A DNA stretch of 64,000 nt from Piromyces finnis. Its lineage: Eukaryota > Neocallimastigomycota > Neocallimastigomycetes > Neocallimastigales > Neocallimastigaceae. The notes beneath the pieces were generated by a model. It saw only the letters and a list, made by a program, of their open reading frames with translations. It was not told the origin of the DNA and searched no databases. Shown piece by piece: positions 25,401 to 37,900 of the stretch (position 1 is its first letter; each line of letters begins with the position of its first letter). The stretch covers positions 496,001-560,000 of the forward strand of contig MCFH01000028.1 of NCBI GenBank assembly GCA_002104945.1, read 5' to 3'. Made by a program: the position numbers and the translations under genes.

Positions 25401-28400
25401 TAAGGTTAAATGCCATTTCATGAGTACTGAAAGTGTGAACACCAAACATTTCAATACCTTCAGCAACAAGGTTATTGCTGTTCATTAAACCTGTACCTCT
25501 AGTCCAACCAATTACAGCACCGACGATAGTAAGGTAACCTCCCCATCCTTCAGAATGCCATCTGTTGAAGAGAGTTTCAAGAGCAATCTTGGATTCAGAG
25601 TAAAGACCATCACCACCAAAAGTACCATGATTTGGAGACATTGGTAAAATACATTGAGCTGGACGAGTGTCATACTTGTGAGCTTCCTTTTCACTAACAA
25701 TCTTACCTAACATTCTTAATAAGTTAGTAAGCATAATTCTGTGAGCTAATTCACTTCTACTATCAATGTTTTCTAAGGTTCTGCCATTTTCAGAGATAGC
25801 AGCAAATGGAATAACATAATCAAGATCCCAACCCAAACCATTCTTTGGATCCTTGGAGTAAATGTATTCAATTAATCTATTAACATCTTCAGTAGAAGCA
25901 GCATTGAATGGAACTACAATTAAGCATGAACCCTTAGAACCATGGTCTTCATAAAGTTGACGATAATATTGCATAGTAACCTTACTGAATCTTGAAGTGG
26001 TAGCAATAATTTTAGCACCACCATTTAATAATCCCTTAATAATTTGAGAACCAATAGAGTTACGACCACAACCAGTAACTAAAACATATTTGTTCTTAAA
26101 GGTGATACCATCATTAGCCATATTGTAAAGAGATTTGTAATAAACCTTAGTAGCCTTTTCATCGTATTCACCTGTCTTTGTATCCTTAAGGAAAAGGAAT
26201 GGAACCTTCTTTGACTTTACTCTAGTCTTATTGTTACCACCAGCAAAGCGAATAGAACGGTTAGAATGCTTAGTTGGGATTCTAGTAATTCTACTACCTC
26301 CTTGCATTAATTTAATATAAGATTCCATCTTGCTTACACCTGGACGTGGAACTTCACTATACTTAATTTCACCTTGTTCAGTAACAATAGTTTGTGGTTT
26401 CTTTGGAATTTCAACATCCTTGTAAACTGGATTTTCACTTATAGCTTCTGAACAATTTTCTCTAAGAATTTGAGCAAAATCTTTAGCTAATTCATAAGTT
26501 GAACCCTTCTTTGGATCAGTAGCATCAATCTTGTAATCATAAAGATCAAGAAGATGTTGATCAGCTCTGTTCATGACGTGAATACATTGGCTAGTAACCT
26601 TTCTATCGACAGCAGCTAATCTACCATATAAAATATCATAGTAAAGAATTAAAGATTCTTGATAGACCCAGTTCCAGTAGGAATCATATTTTCTAACCTT
26701 TAATGGATCAAAGATTGGCTTAATACCTTGAGCATAATCATCACCATGTTCATTGATCCAAACATCAAGTTCAGCACGAAGTTTAGCAGCATTACTTAAC
26801 TCTTCTTCATAAAGGTTGTATCCCTTACGTGGATCAATATCAAGATAGTTCATGAAAATGTCAAGTTGTTCTCTAATAAGTTGTTCATACTTAGAAGAAA
26901 CTTCAGCAAGAGCACCAGAGCTAACGGCAGCCATTGGAACACTAACGGCAGCACCTGCAGCTGGGGCAGCACCTGCAGAAACACCTACAAAACCGAAGTA
27001 ATTTGGAGCTATTTTATCTAACCAGGCCTTAGCTTCATCTTCACTACCGAAACGAGAGGCTGGTTCATCAGTTAAACCGAATAAAAGTAAGGCATCTGTT
27101 CTCTTTGGACCTAAACCATACTTTTGAGAAAGATAATCATTAATCTTACCCTTGGTGAAACCAGCAGCCATCTTAGAACTAATAAGCTTATTAACTAAAG
27201 TTTGACTGTATTTACCCATTGGAATTGGACCAGAAGCAATTTGACCGGCTAATTCACTTAATGGTAATTCTTCAGACTTATCTGGAACTGCAGAACTTCC
27301 AAATTCCTTTTGTAAATCACCTAAAACTTCATTTTGAAGAGTAGACTTACCACCAACTAAATCCTTAATAGTGGCAGACATTGGAACTTCTTGAGCAGAT
27401 TTCTTTAACTTTTGAGCAATAAGAATGTTAATTAAATGCTTAGCTTGAATATCTTCATCAGCAACACTAGCGGCACCAGCTGAAGCAACTGGAGCAGCAG
27501 CCATGGCCATGGCCATTGGAGCGGCGGCAGCTGGAGCACCAGCAGAAAGACTAACACCAGCAAAGCCAGAGTACATGGAAGCAGTTTTATCTAACCAAGC
27601 CTTAGCTTCATCTTCACTACCGAAACGAGAAGCTGGTTCGTTGGTTAAACCGAATAAAAGTAAAGCATCAGAACGCTTTGGACCTAAACCATACTTTTGA
27701 GAAAGATAAGCATTGATCTTACCCTTGGTGAAACCAGCAGCCATCTTAGAACCAATAAGTTTGTTAACTAAAGTTTGACTGTATTTACCCATAGCAATAG
27801 AACCAGAACCAATTTGACCGGCTAATTCACTTAATGGTAATTCTTCAGACTTATCTGGAACTGCAGAACTTCCAAATTCCTTTTGTAAATCACCTAAAAC
27901 TTCATTTTGAAGAGTAGACTTACCACCAACTAAATCCTTAATAGTGGCAGACATTGGAACTTCTTGGACAGATTTCTTTAACTTTTGGGCAATAAGAATA
28001 TGAATTAAATGTTTAACTTGAATATCTTCATCAGCGACAGCAGCAGCTGGGGCAGCTGGGGCAGCAACTGGAACTGGAGCGGCAACTGGAGCTGGGGCTG
28101 GGGCTGGGGCAGCAGCTGGAGCAGATTTTGGAGCTTCTTCAACCTTTTCTGGTTCATCTTCATCTTCAAAGTCATAGAAGATTTCCTTATAGTTCTTAGA
28201 GTAAGAAAGAATTTCACGACGGTAACTAGTAGCATCATCATAATATTCATACTTGAACTTTAATGTCTTTTGAGCCATACCAGAAAGAGTTGGACCTGGA
28301 CCAATTTCAATTAAACGTTCAACACCAATATCAACGAATAATCTATCTTGAGTTTCAATCCAACGAACAGCACTTGCAAATTGGTAAGCTAATAATTCAA

Positions 28401-31400
28401 TTAAAAGAATGTAACCTAACTTTTGTTGAAGAAGTGGGGAAGCATACTTATCATCAGTCCATCCCTTTAAAACATTCTTAATACGAGTAGAGTTAGTCTT
28501 TGCATAAATGTTTTCAATAAACTTCTTTTCAAGAGAGAATGGTTCAGCAGTTAAGTTTGGAATATAATTACCAATTAAACGGTTAACATCAATTAATTTT
28601 GGATCAAACTTACTCATTAAGTATTGACGGAATGGAGCAACACCTCTTAATAAGAAACTAGAGTGGAATGGTACATCAATACCACGTAATGGAATTGAAG
28701 CAGCACCACGTTCTAATTTAATAAATCCGTGCTTCTTCTTTTGATCCTTTGCCTTTACATAGGCATTGTTAATAATTTCATTAACTTGCTTTTGAAGTTC
28801 TTCTTCAGAAAGAGTCTTTAATAATACAGTTAAATCAATCTTTTCAAACTTTAAGTAGTTTAAGACAAGAGTAAGTACTTGTAAGGAAATAAGATCACCA
28901 GAAACAACATATTGCCAGTTATCAACGTTATAGTTTACAATTTCAATTAAACCATTAGTAACCTTTTTAATACTAGCGACAAGATATTGAAGAGCACTTT
29001 CATTAAAAGTACTACCAACACGAACTGGGTTGACAGCGCACATAGCATAGTCAGAACGTCCCTTAGAATCACGTTGGACAGCTCTTTGCATAGTCATACC
29101 ACGATAGAAGACAACATCAACTAAAGTTTCAATACTTAAAACATCACCAATAGCTGTTAAAGCGGCATATTCACCTAAACTGTGACCAGCAAAAGCACTG
29201 TTTTGTTGAATGTAACCACGGGATCTCATTTCTTCAAAGGCAGCCTTTTCCATCAATACAAGAGATGGTTGAGTGAATTGAGTAGCTGATAATAAACCAC
29301 CAATATGACGGAAAGTGTAAGAAACACTATCATCATCAATTTCTGGGAAAAGTGAGAGACTTTCAACAACACCTTCATTATTAACATGTTCATAAGTCAT
29401 TTGTTGATAATTTTTACGAATTTGTTGACCCTTTACATTTCCAAAGTAAATAGTGATTTCAGTTGGATTGTTCTTAACAATATCAATAATAGAGAAACCG
29501 TAGTTTTCCATTAAATGCTTATCAGCACGATCCCAAATTTCTCTAGCAACTGGGGATTTTTCATATAAGTCCATACCCATACCAACTTCTTGAGCACCTT
29601 GACCAGTGAAGACATAAGCAGTAATTGGTTGTTCAACTTCAGCAGTACCTTCAAGAATAACTTGTCCATTTTGATTAATAGTTTTACATTTAATAATCTT
29701 CTTACCATTAGCCATACCAGTATGGTAAAGTTTAGTTTCTAAACGATCACCTGGGAAAACCATATCTAAGAAATTAACTTCATAAGAAGTAACACGTTGT
29801 GGATGATTTTCAGCAGCAAATGTTTCAACAAACTTACGAGTAGAGGCACTAGTCCACATACCATGAGTAATATTACCAGGAAGATCAGCTAATTGAGCAA
29901 AGTATGGATTAGTGTGGATTGGGTTAACATCACCTGATACACGAGAGTATCCAAGGTTAGAGGAGTGAGTATTAACAACACTAGAAATACCTTTACCCTT
30001 TGGCATAATACTATAACCACCATTTTCAAAGTAATCTGGAGTATCTTGAACCATACCATTTCTTTCCATAAAGTTAACAACTGGATTACCACAGGAACCA
30101 TCTGGTTCTTCATAAGAGTAATCAACCTTTGCAACATCAACATAAACCTTGGTAGATAATAACTTTTTAACAGTACCAACAGTTTTTACCTTGCTATAAA
30201 TATCATGAGTTTTGTATGTGTATTCACTATTTAATTCAAAGAGTAATTGATCACCTTCTTCTAATTTTTCTTCTTCAGTAGTCATCTTGAACCAATCAAG
30301 GGATTCAAGAATACGAACATCCTTCTTAGTTTTTAAAGTAACATGGTATGGTTTTTCTTCAACATTCTTAAAAGTAGATTCATAATCAGTGAAAACACCA
30401 CGGTAGAAGAATTTAGAAATAACTTCCATAAATGGCTTTTCATCACGCTTAAGAACACCCTTAACTTCAACAATCTTACCATTTTCATCATTAATAACAC
30501 TAATAATACGAGATTCAGTCTTAACAATATCACCTTCCTTTAAACCAGTAGCATTATCAATCATACGGAAACCGTTAGAAAGATGAACTAACTTTAATAA
30601 ATCAGCATTAATAAACTTTGGGAAAATGGCACGAATTATACTTTGCCAACCAACAACAATAGCGAAATCCATTGGAGCGTATAAAACCTTTTGACCACGG
30701 TCGGTGTAGGATTCAGCTTGGTTACCAATAATATTAACAAAATCAGTAATTTGTTGTCTAGTAATTGGTTCACTAACACTAATAAATGGTTCTTTTGGAT
30801 CATGGTTATAATCTTCTTCAAATGTATATTTACCATTTTCAAGACCAAACCATAAGTCATAGTAGAAACGCTTAATACGTTCATTTCTACCTTCCATTAT
30901 TTCATGGATTGGAGCGTATCCTTGTTCAGGTTTATATTGGAATAAGAGTGGAAGTTGAACAAGTTTAGTGTTTAATGAGTATTCACTCATTAAAACAGTA
31001 ATAACATTCTTATCATCGATTGTAATCTTAACAATTTCCTTACCACCTTGGTTAGTAAACATAGTAAGAGAGTTTATCTTATCATCAATGGTTCTAATTT
31101 CAACCATATGTTGTGGTTTTGGACGAAGAATACGTCTGACACAGTTATCTTGATAGTAACCATCGTCATCTTTAACAAAAATCTTTGAAGTTAAAAGAGC
31201 ATGTAACCAAGTGTAATATTGACCACCTAATAAATCAAACCAATCATTTTCATCTGGAAGATCTTCATTATTTTCAGCAGTAATTTCAAAGATAGTAGAA
31301 TAGATATTATCATTCTTAATACCCTTGATGGTAACGTTACGAATCTTTCTACGAACATCACGAATTTCAGCACCACCAAAGTAATCAACAATTGGAATAA

Positions 31401-34400
31401 CAGTATCACTGTTTTGATAGTAACGCATCTTTAATTCCTTAATGTGTTCTTGATTAATACTTTCAAGAATAGAACCAATTGGTTCATTGGCCTTAGTAGA
31501 ATGTCTAACAGCAACTGGACCTTGAAGAATACAAACACGACCTGGATCTTGACCAACAACAGCATCCAAGTGTTCAGATTGCCATAAACTATCCTTCTTA
31601 AACCAATATTTGAATGACTTGTCCATAATTGGAATATATGGTGGTGGCTTAATATCACGTCTACCACATATATTCAAGAAGTACATTAAATCATCACTGT
31701 TTAATAATTGAGCTCTAGCTTCTGGAACTCTTTCATCCATGAACTTTTCTAATAAACCGACTGGGTCTTCTTCTAATTGTTCATAAGATTGAAGGAAAGA
31801 AACAAAGTTCTTACCTTCAGAAGCCTTATAGAAACGTTCTTCAGTTCTATGGAAGAAATCACCATAAATCATTCTTAAGGAAACATCAATCCATTGACCA
31901 TTTGGATACATAAGTTCAAGCATACGACGTAAAACTTCGTAGTAGGTCATATCCTTAAGGTCAACAACCTTTTCTGGATCTTCAACATCGTATTTCTTTG
32001 GGAACCATACCTTTTGATAATCCTTGTTAAGACGTTTAACGATGTATTCCTTACGAGCAAGTAAGGCTGGTAATTGTTTTTCAGCTGGAAGATTGAAAAT
32101 AGTTTCATCTAATTCCTTCCATAATAAAACACCACGAGTTGCAACCTTATGAATTGGTTCACCTAATTCAGATTTAACAGTAACAATACCACCAGTTGAA
32201 CCCTTGTAAGTGTTTTCCCATTCCTTTTCATTTTCAATACCTTCAGAAGCAACTAATAATTTCTTAACTTCTTCACTAGTACCAGCTTCAGCAGCAACCA
32301 AGATTCTACTACCGAATAAAATACCATCAAATGGCATTGGTGGATATCCGAACTTACGAGCCCAGTCACCAGTTAAGTATGGAAGAGTACCTTCTGCATC
32401 ACCGAAACCACTACCAACAACAATAATGATATTTGGTTGACGACGAATAGCAGCATAGGTATCAATAATTGGTTGATGGAAATCTTCGAAAGAGTGGTGA
32501 CCACCAGCACGACCACCAGTCCATTGCATAATTATTGGCATATCTGGATTTTGTTTAGCAATAGCAATAACTTGTTGGATAGCAGAAACACTTCCTGGCT
32601 TAAAAGCAACATGTTTAATACCGCAAGCCTTTAAGTTAGCGAGAATTTCATTAGCAACATCAAGACTTGGAACACCAGCAGCAATACATAAACCTTCAAG
32701 TGGAATACCTTCCTTTCTCATTTCTTGAACAAGTGGGTATTGGAATCCCCATTGGAAAGCATTTAAGAACATAATATTCATAGTGATACCTTCACCAGAT
32801 GGAACCTTAGACATAATTTTCTTAATACGGTCACGAATCATTTGAGTGGAGTGTTGACCACCACCAGCTAATTCAATGTGGTATCCAGCGTTTATACAAG
32901 CACCGACAAGATTTTCATTAGCTGTAGTTGGAGTCATACCACCAACCATAAGTGGTGGTTTACCAATTAAACGACTGAAACGAGTTTCAACGTAAATCTT
33001 ACCATTACAAGAAGATTTAACTAACTTTGGAGCAAATAATTTTTCCCAGTTCATAGAATACTTAACTGAGGATGGATCTCTATTGAAAAGAGCATCCTTA
33101 CATAAAACTTCCTTTTCAGAAGTTTCTAAACTATTAGCAAGAATGACTTGAACACCAGTACCAATCTTATTTCTGTGAGTTAATAAACCAACACCAGCAC
33201 CAACAGGACCAAATTCTAAGATATGGGTAGCATTAGTAACAGAAGTAGCTTTTTCCCAATGAACTGGTAAAGTACAAATTTGCTTAATTAATTCATAAGT
33301 GAATTGTGGGTGACCTCTTAAATCTTCACCATTTTCAGTAGAATAAATTGGAATGGCTAATTCACCCTTACCAAGAATTAAATGATCACGTTCGACATCC
33401 TTCATAATAATATCATTAACATCCTTTAAGTAATCACAGTGGAATGGAACAGAAATTTGAAGAAAACGACTACTAAAACGAATTTTTCTTTGGCTGAATG
33501 GAATTCTATTTTGGTCAATATTTGATTGAGCCTTTAACTTACGGAGAGTAACATTTAAACCATATAAACTTTGTGGATGACCAGAACAAACAATACTACG
33601 TGGACCATTATATAATGAAATTTGAATTTTTCTATCTTCTGGAAGATGTTGGTTTGTAGCCTTAATGTGTTCAACAATTTTGCTAACTGGAAGATTAGCA
33701 AATGAAATCATTGGAGTTGGTTCACCTTCATCATTATTTAAGGAATCTTGAAGAATCTTTGGGTTAATGGTGGTTTCTGGGTAAGCCATTTGAGATCTAA
33801 CACCAATCCAGAATAATAAAGATAAAGCCTTTTCTGAATTTTCAATAAATTCTTCTTCTGTTCCTGAAGAAGAAACAACAACAGATGAAATAATACCTTG
33901 AGAATGACCAGTAGTACCTATTATTAAGATATAAAATAAAATTCAATTAGTTCAAAGTATTCAACTTAGAGCATTTATTACTAATCCTTTATTTTTCCAA
34001 TTTTTTCACAATTATTTTAATAAAAATAAATTAACTTACCAATAAAGCTTCTTCTCATTTCATCCGGAGTCTTTCCTAAAGACTTATATAATACAGTGTA
34101 ATGTAAAAGTTGGCAAAGTCCTACTAATGGTAAAGAAATTGGAGCATTGACTAAATATTTTTTATCTGGAAGGGTTTCTGGTTCTTCTAACCACTTTAAG
34201 ACATGTAAACCCTTTGGGAAGAATTGTAAAAGTTCTGGTTTAGAAGCTAATTCTTCTAAAATGCATGCCATTCTTTCTAAGTAAGACTTAACCATGGCTT
34301 CATATGTACTATAAATTTCATTAATTTCATCAAAATAGTCTTCACTACCTTGACCACCAAAAACAGCAAAGACAGAAGCCTTATGCTTAGCAACAGCTTG

Positions 34401-34982
34401 GAAAATAGCAGATTTTTTTGATCTGTTAGATTCCTTTTCAATAAAAGCAGATTCAATAGTATTATTGTTAGTATTGGCGGAAACTAAAAGATCGAGAATC
34501 TTGTAGTAGGTTTGAATAGCATGAAGTCTTAACTTCTTTGGGTAAGAAGCAGTGGTGACATGAATATTGTTGACCTTACAGTAGCGATTACAAAATTCAG
34601 AGAAAACACAAGTAATGAATTTAAGTAAACCTTGGGAATCTTCAGCACCAGCAGCAACAGATTCATATTCACTATATTGAGTAACAATTTCACCTTGAAC
34701 TTGACCTTGACCATAGGCATAAGCAGAAGAGAATTCTAAGAAATCAATAAAAAGTTCAATTTCTCTTTGTTCTTGCGGAATGCTAGTATCAGCAGTTGCT
34801 TGTAAAGGATTTTGACGCATGTGATATTGTTCACGTACTTCTTCAGCAACAGACCATTGGTCAAATGGAATATTGAAAGAAATTTCAGTAGCATTATCCT
34901 TTAAAATGAATAATCTTAATGAGACTGGATTAAGAGCATTTTTTAAACTGCTTTGACCAATTGGAGTAAGTGGGGTAACCAT
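22429..34982 (-). CDS. FAS1-FAS2: Single-chain fungal fatty acid synthase (beta-alpha fusion) with two ACP domains
   Basis: Makes long-chain acyl-CoA from acetyl-CoA and malonyl-CoA in the cytosol. Exons 34982-34040 and 33917-22429 join in frame (IG|TTGHSQG) to 4143 residues. Order: acetyltransferase (GHSQG, Ser320); FMN enoyl reductase (PPLMVGGMTPTTANENLVGA from about 632); dehydratase (SGDVNPIHTNPYF, about 1640); malonyl/palmitoyl transferase (GHSLGEYAAL, Ser1894); a Pro/Ala linker; ACP1 and ACP2 (GGKST, Ser2315 and Ser2506); ketoreductase (VTGCGRNSIGSQI, about 2927); ketosynthase (VGACATAVES, Cys3552; His in FHGTSTKAN and GHPKGAAAS); and phosphopantetheinyl transferase (GIGVDVELV, about 4022). 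In yeast these functions are split between FAS1 and FAS2; here they are one chain. All catalytic residues I checked are present. Coding sequence is strongly codon-biased and much less AT-rich than its surroundings, which fits high expression. Confidence 0.97.
27000..28030 (-). repeat. Tandem duplication of the ACP module inside the synthase
   Basis: Two ACP units of about 160 residues are roughly 90% identical in protein. The DNA around the GGKST site is identical over more than 100 bp (27835-27966 against 27260-27393). The attachment serines are 191 residues (573 bp) apart. Ala/Pro-rich linkers separate and flank the units. The near-identity implies a recent duplication or continuing gene conversion. 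Confidence 0.93.
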
Positions 34983-37900
34983 TTTAAAAATTAATTTAGT
35001 TAAATAAAAATTTGAATGTAGTATATTATGATTGTATTTAAATAGTCTTTAATATTATAAATATTCTATAAATATAATAAATTATATAAATACTATAATA
35101 AAGAAAAAGTTAGTTTTTTATTAATATTATATACTTAATATATTATACCCTTCAATAATGAATTTATAAAATAATATATATGCTTTATCAAAATTAAAAT
35201 AACAGTATTTTCATAATTGCCCTTAATATTTTTTTATTTTTTAATAAAAACATTTTGATTCATGAAAAATCATGTGATTTATATAATATTTGTATTGTAT
35301 TGTATTGTATTAAAATAATACAATCTAAATAGCATAATACTTATTATTATAAAATATATACTTTTTTAAATTCTAATAGTTATTCATAATTTTTAGTTAT
35401 AACATTAATTTATGTATATGTCATTAAAATTTACAAATACAATTTTTTAATACTATTCACTGCCTTATATTAAATTTTTTGATTATAAAATATTATTGGT
35501 TATATCAATAAAACCTTTAACAAAAATTGGGATATGTATTATTTTACTAATAATAATATGTTTCAGCAAAAAATTATTATTTTATATTAACATATAAAAT
35601 CTTAATATATCCTATTTATTATATAAATATCATAAATTAAACACTAGTATAATATTTTTTCAATTAGTAATTAACTTTTTTCCTTCAATTAAAGCTATCT
35701 AATTTTCTATATAAAATTATTATATTGTAAATATCAATCTATTTTATTTGCCATCCAAAATATGAAGGGATAGTGAATTTTTTTTAAATTTTTTATTATT
35801 TTTATTATCCTTATACCTGTATTCTATTGTAAGAATGTATAAATATATTTTTAGCACCTAGAATAATTAAAAAATATAAAAATTTTAGTCATAAAATTTT
35901 CTATACAAATATATACGATTTTTTATTATATTTTTTTTCTTTTTGCTGTTTGTTTATATCATATTTTTTGGTAAATAATACGTTCTTCCAATGAACTATA
36001 TGCTATAATACAAATAAAACTTACAATTTTATTTATGTAAATATTTCTTAATAAAGATGGGTTATTATAAAAGTAAAAGTTTCAAAGAAATAAAAAAAAG
36101 TTGTAGTAGTAGTAGTAAAAAAATTTCTTCGAAAAAACTTTTAGAATATAATAATTATCAATTTAAAAAATATAAAATAATAGTTATTTTATTGTATATT
36201 AATAAGAAGATGAAAATAACAAAATTTTAAAAGTTATTATGACTTCTTAAATTGATTGATTATAAAAAATATAAAGATAGATTCTAAACAAATAAATAAC
36301 TGTAAAGTAATTTGAAGAGAGTAATAGTTATTTTATTTATTTAGTTGATTCTTCTTAATATTTTTATTTTTTTTTCTCTTGTTTATATAATTAATAAATA
36401 AAAATTTATTATTAATGATAATAAACTTTTATTATTTTTATTATAGAAATTGTGTTAAAAATAAATAAAAAGTAGTGTAAAAAAAAAAAAAGAAAAGAAA
36501 AAGAAAATAAATTTTATTTCTAGTTTTTAGTATTTCCTCCATTACATTTGATTCATTAATTTTTGGGAATATTTCTAAATATTCTTTTATTAATTGTTAT
36601 TAATAAATTCAATTTGATTTATTATTACATTTATCTCTTTAATGTAGTTAAATGTGTTTGATCTTGTAATTCAAGAATATATAGTAATATATATTAAATT
36701 ATTTGAAATAAATTTGATATATATTATTTATATTTACCCTAATATATTTTTTTAAATATTAATATTATTAAAAAAATATCAAAATTTTATTAATAATGGA
36801 TCATAAATTATTGAAAATGTTAATTATTTGTCGAATAATAAAAAAAACTGGATATAATATTAATAATAATGGATTATATATATTTAATACTACAAATCAT
36901 ATATTATAATATATTCGTTTTTTTAAAAGACTTTAATTAATTACTTATTAATTTATAAAAAATTAATCGAATCATATCAACATAAATACTTATTTCAAAA
37001 AAGTATTTTGTTTAATTAAATCAAATTTTTAAGTAAACAATATATATTAATATACTCTTTATATATACTATAAGTAAGTAATAAACTACTGAAAATTAAT
37101 TAATTATTTACTAAACCATATATTAAATATTACAAAATTATATAATAATAATCATAAAAAATACCAAATTAATGTATTAATAAATTAAGAAGATATTTAT
37201 TATTGCTTTTTTTTTTTAATTAAAAAAGAACATTGCCTTTGGGGTGAATCTTCCCAATTTAACTTTTCTATTTTTAAAGGGTTAAAAATAACATATAGCA
37301 AACATCCTCTATAAAAAAAAGAATTAAAGGTTAGTAATTAACTTGTATAGGATCTTGCGGCTTTCCTTGTTAAAACAACTTTATTACTTATTTTTATAGT
37401 TTAAATATAATTTTATAAAGTATTTGGATTTTAACTAGCTAGTAATTTTTTTTTCAATTGTAACATTTACATATGATTTATCATTCTAAAAGTTTTTTAA
37501 AACAATTGTTATTTTTTCGGTTGTATTAATTTGATAAATTTTATTTTATAAAGTATAATTAATACAAATAATGTTTAAGAATGAATAAAAAGATATTTAT
37601 AATAATAAATTCTTCATAAAAGTATAATTTAAACTCTATCCTTTAATATTGTTTAGCAACATTCACATAAATTTATTTAGATATTATATAGATTCTCAAT
37701 AATTATAACCTGTCATTTAATAAAAAATATATATATACATGTATAATGGCAAATTTTTATTGTTATAAAACACTTTAAAACTAACAAAAATCATTATTAT
37801 TATTTAAAGCTTTAAAGTGATTTTTGTTTAATTATTTTATCATAAAAGGTTATCTTATTTATATAAATTTTAAATAATCTAACCTATAAACAGTTTTTGT

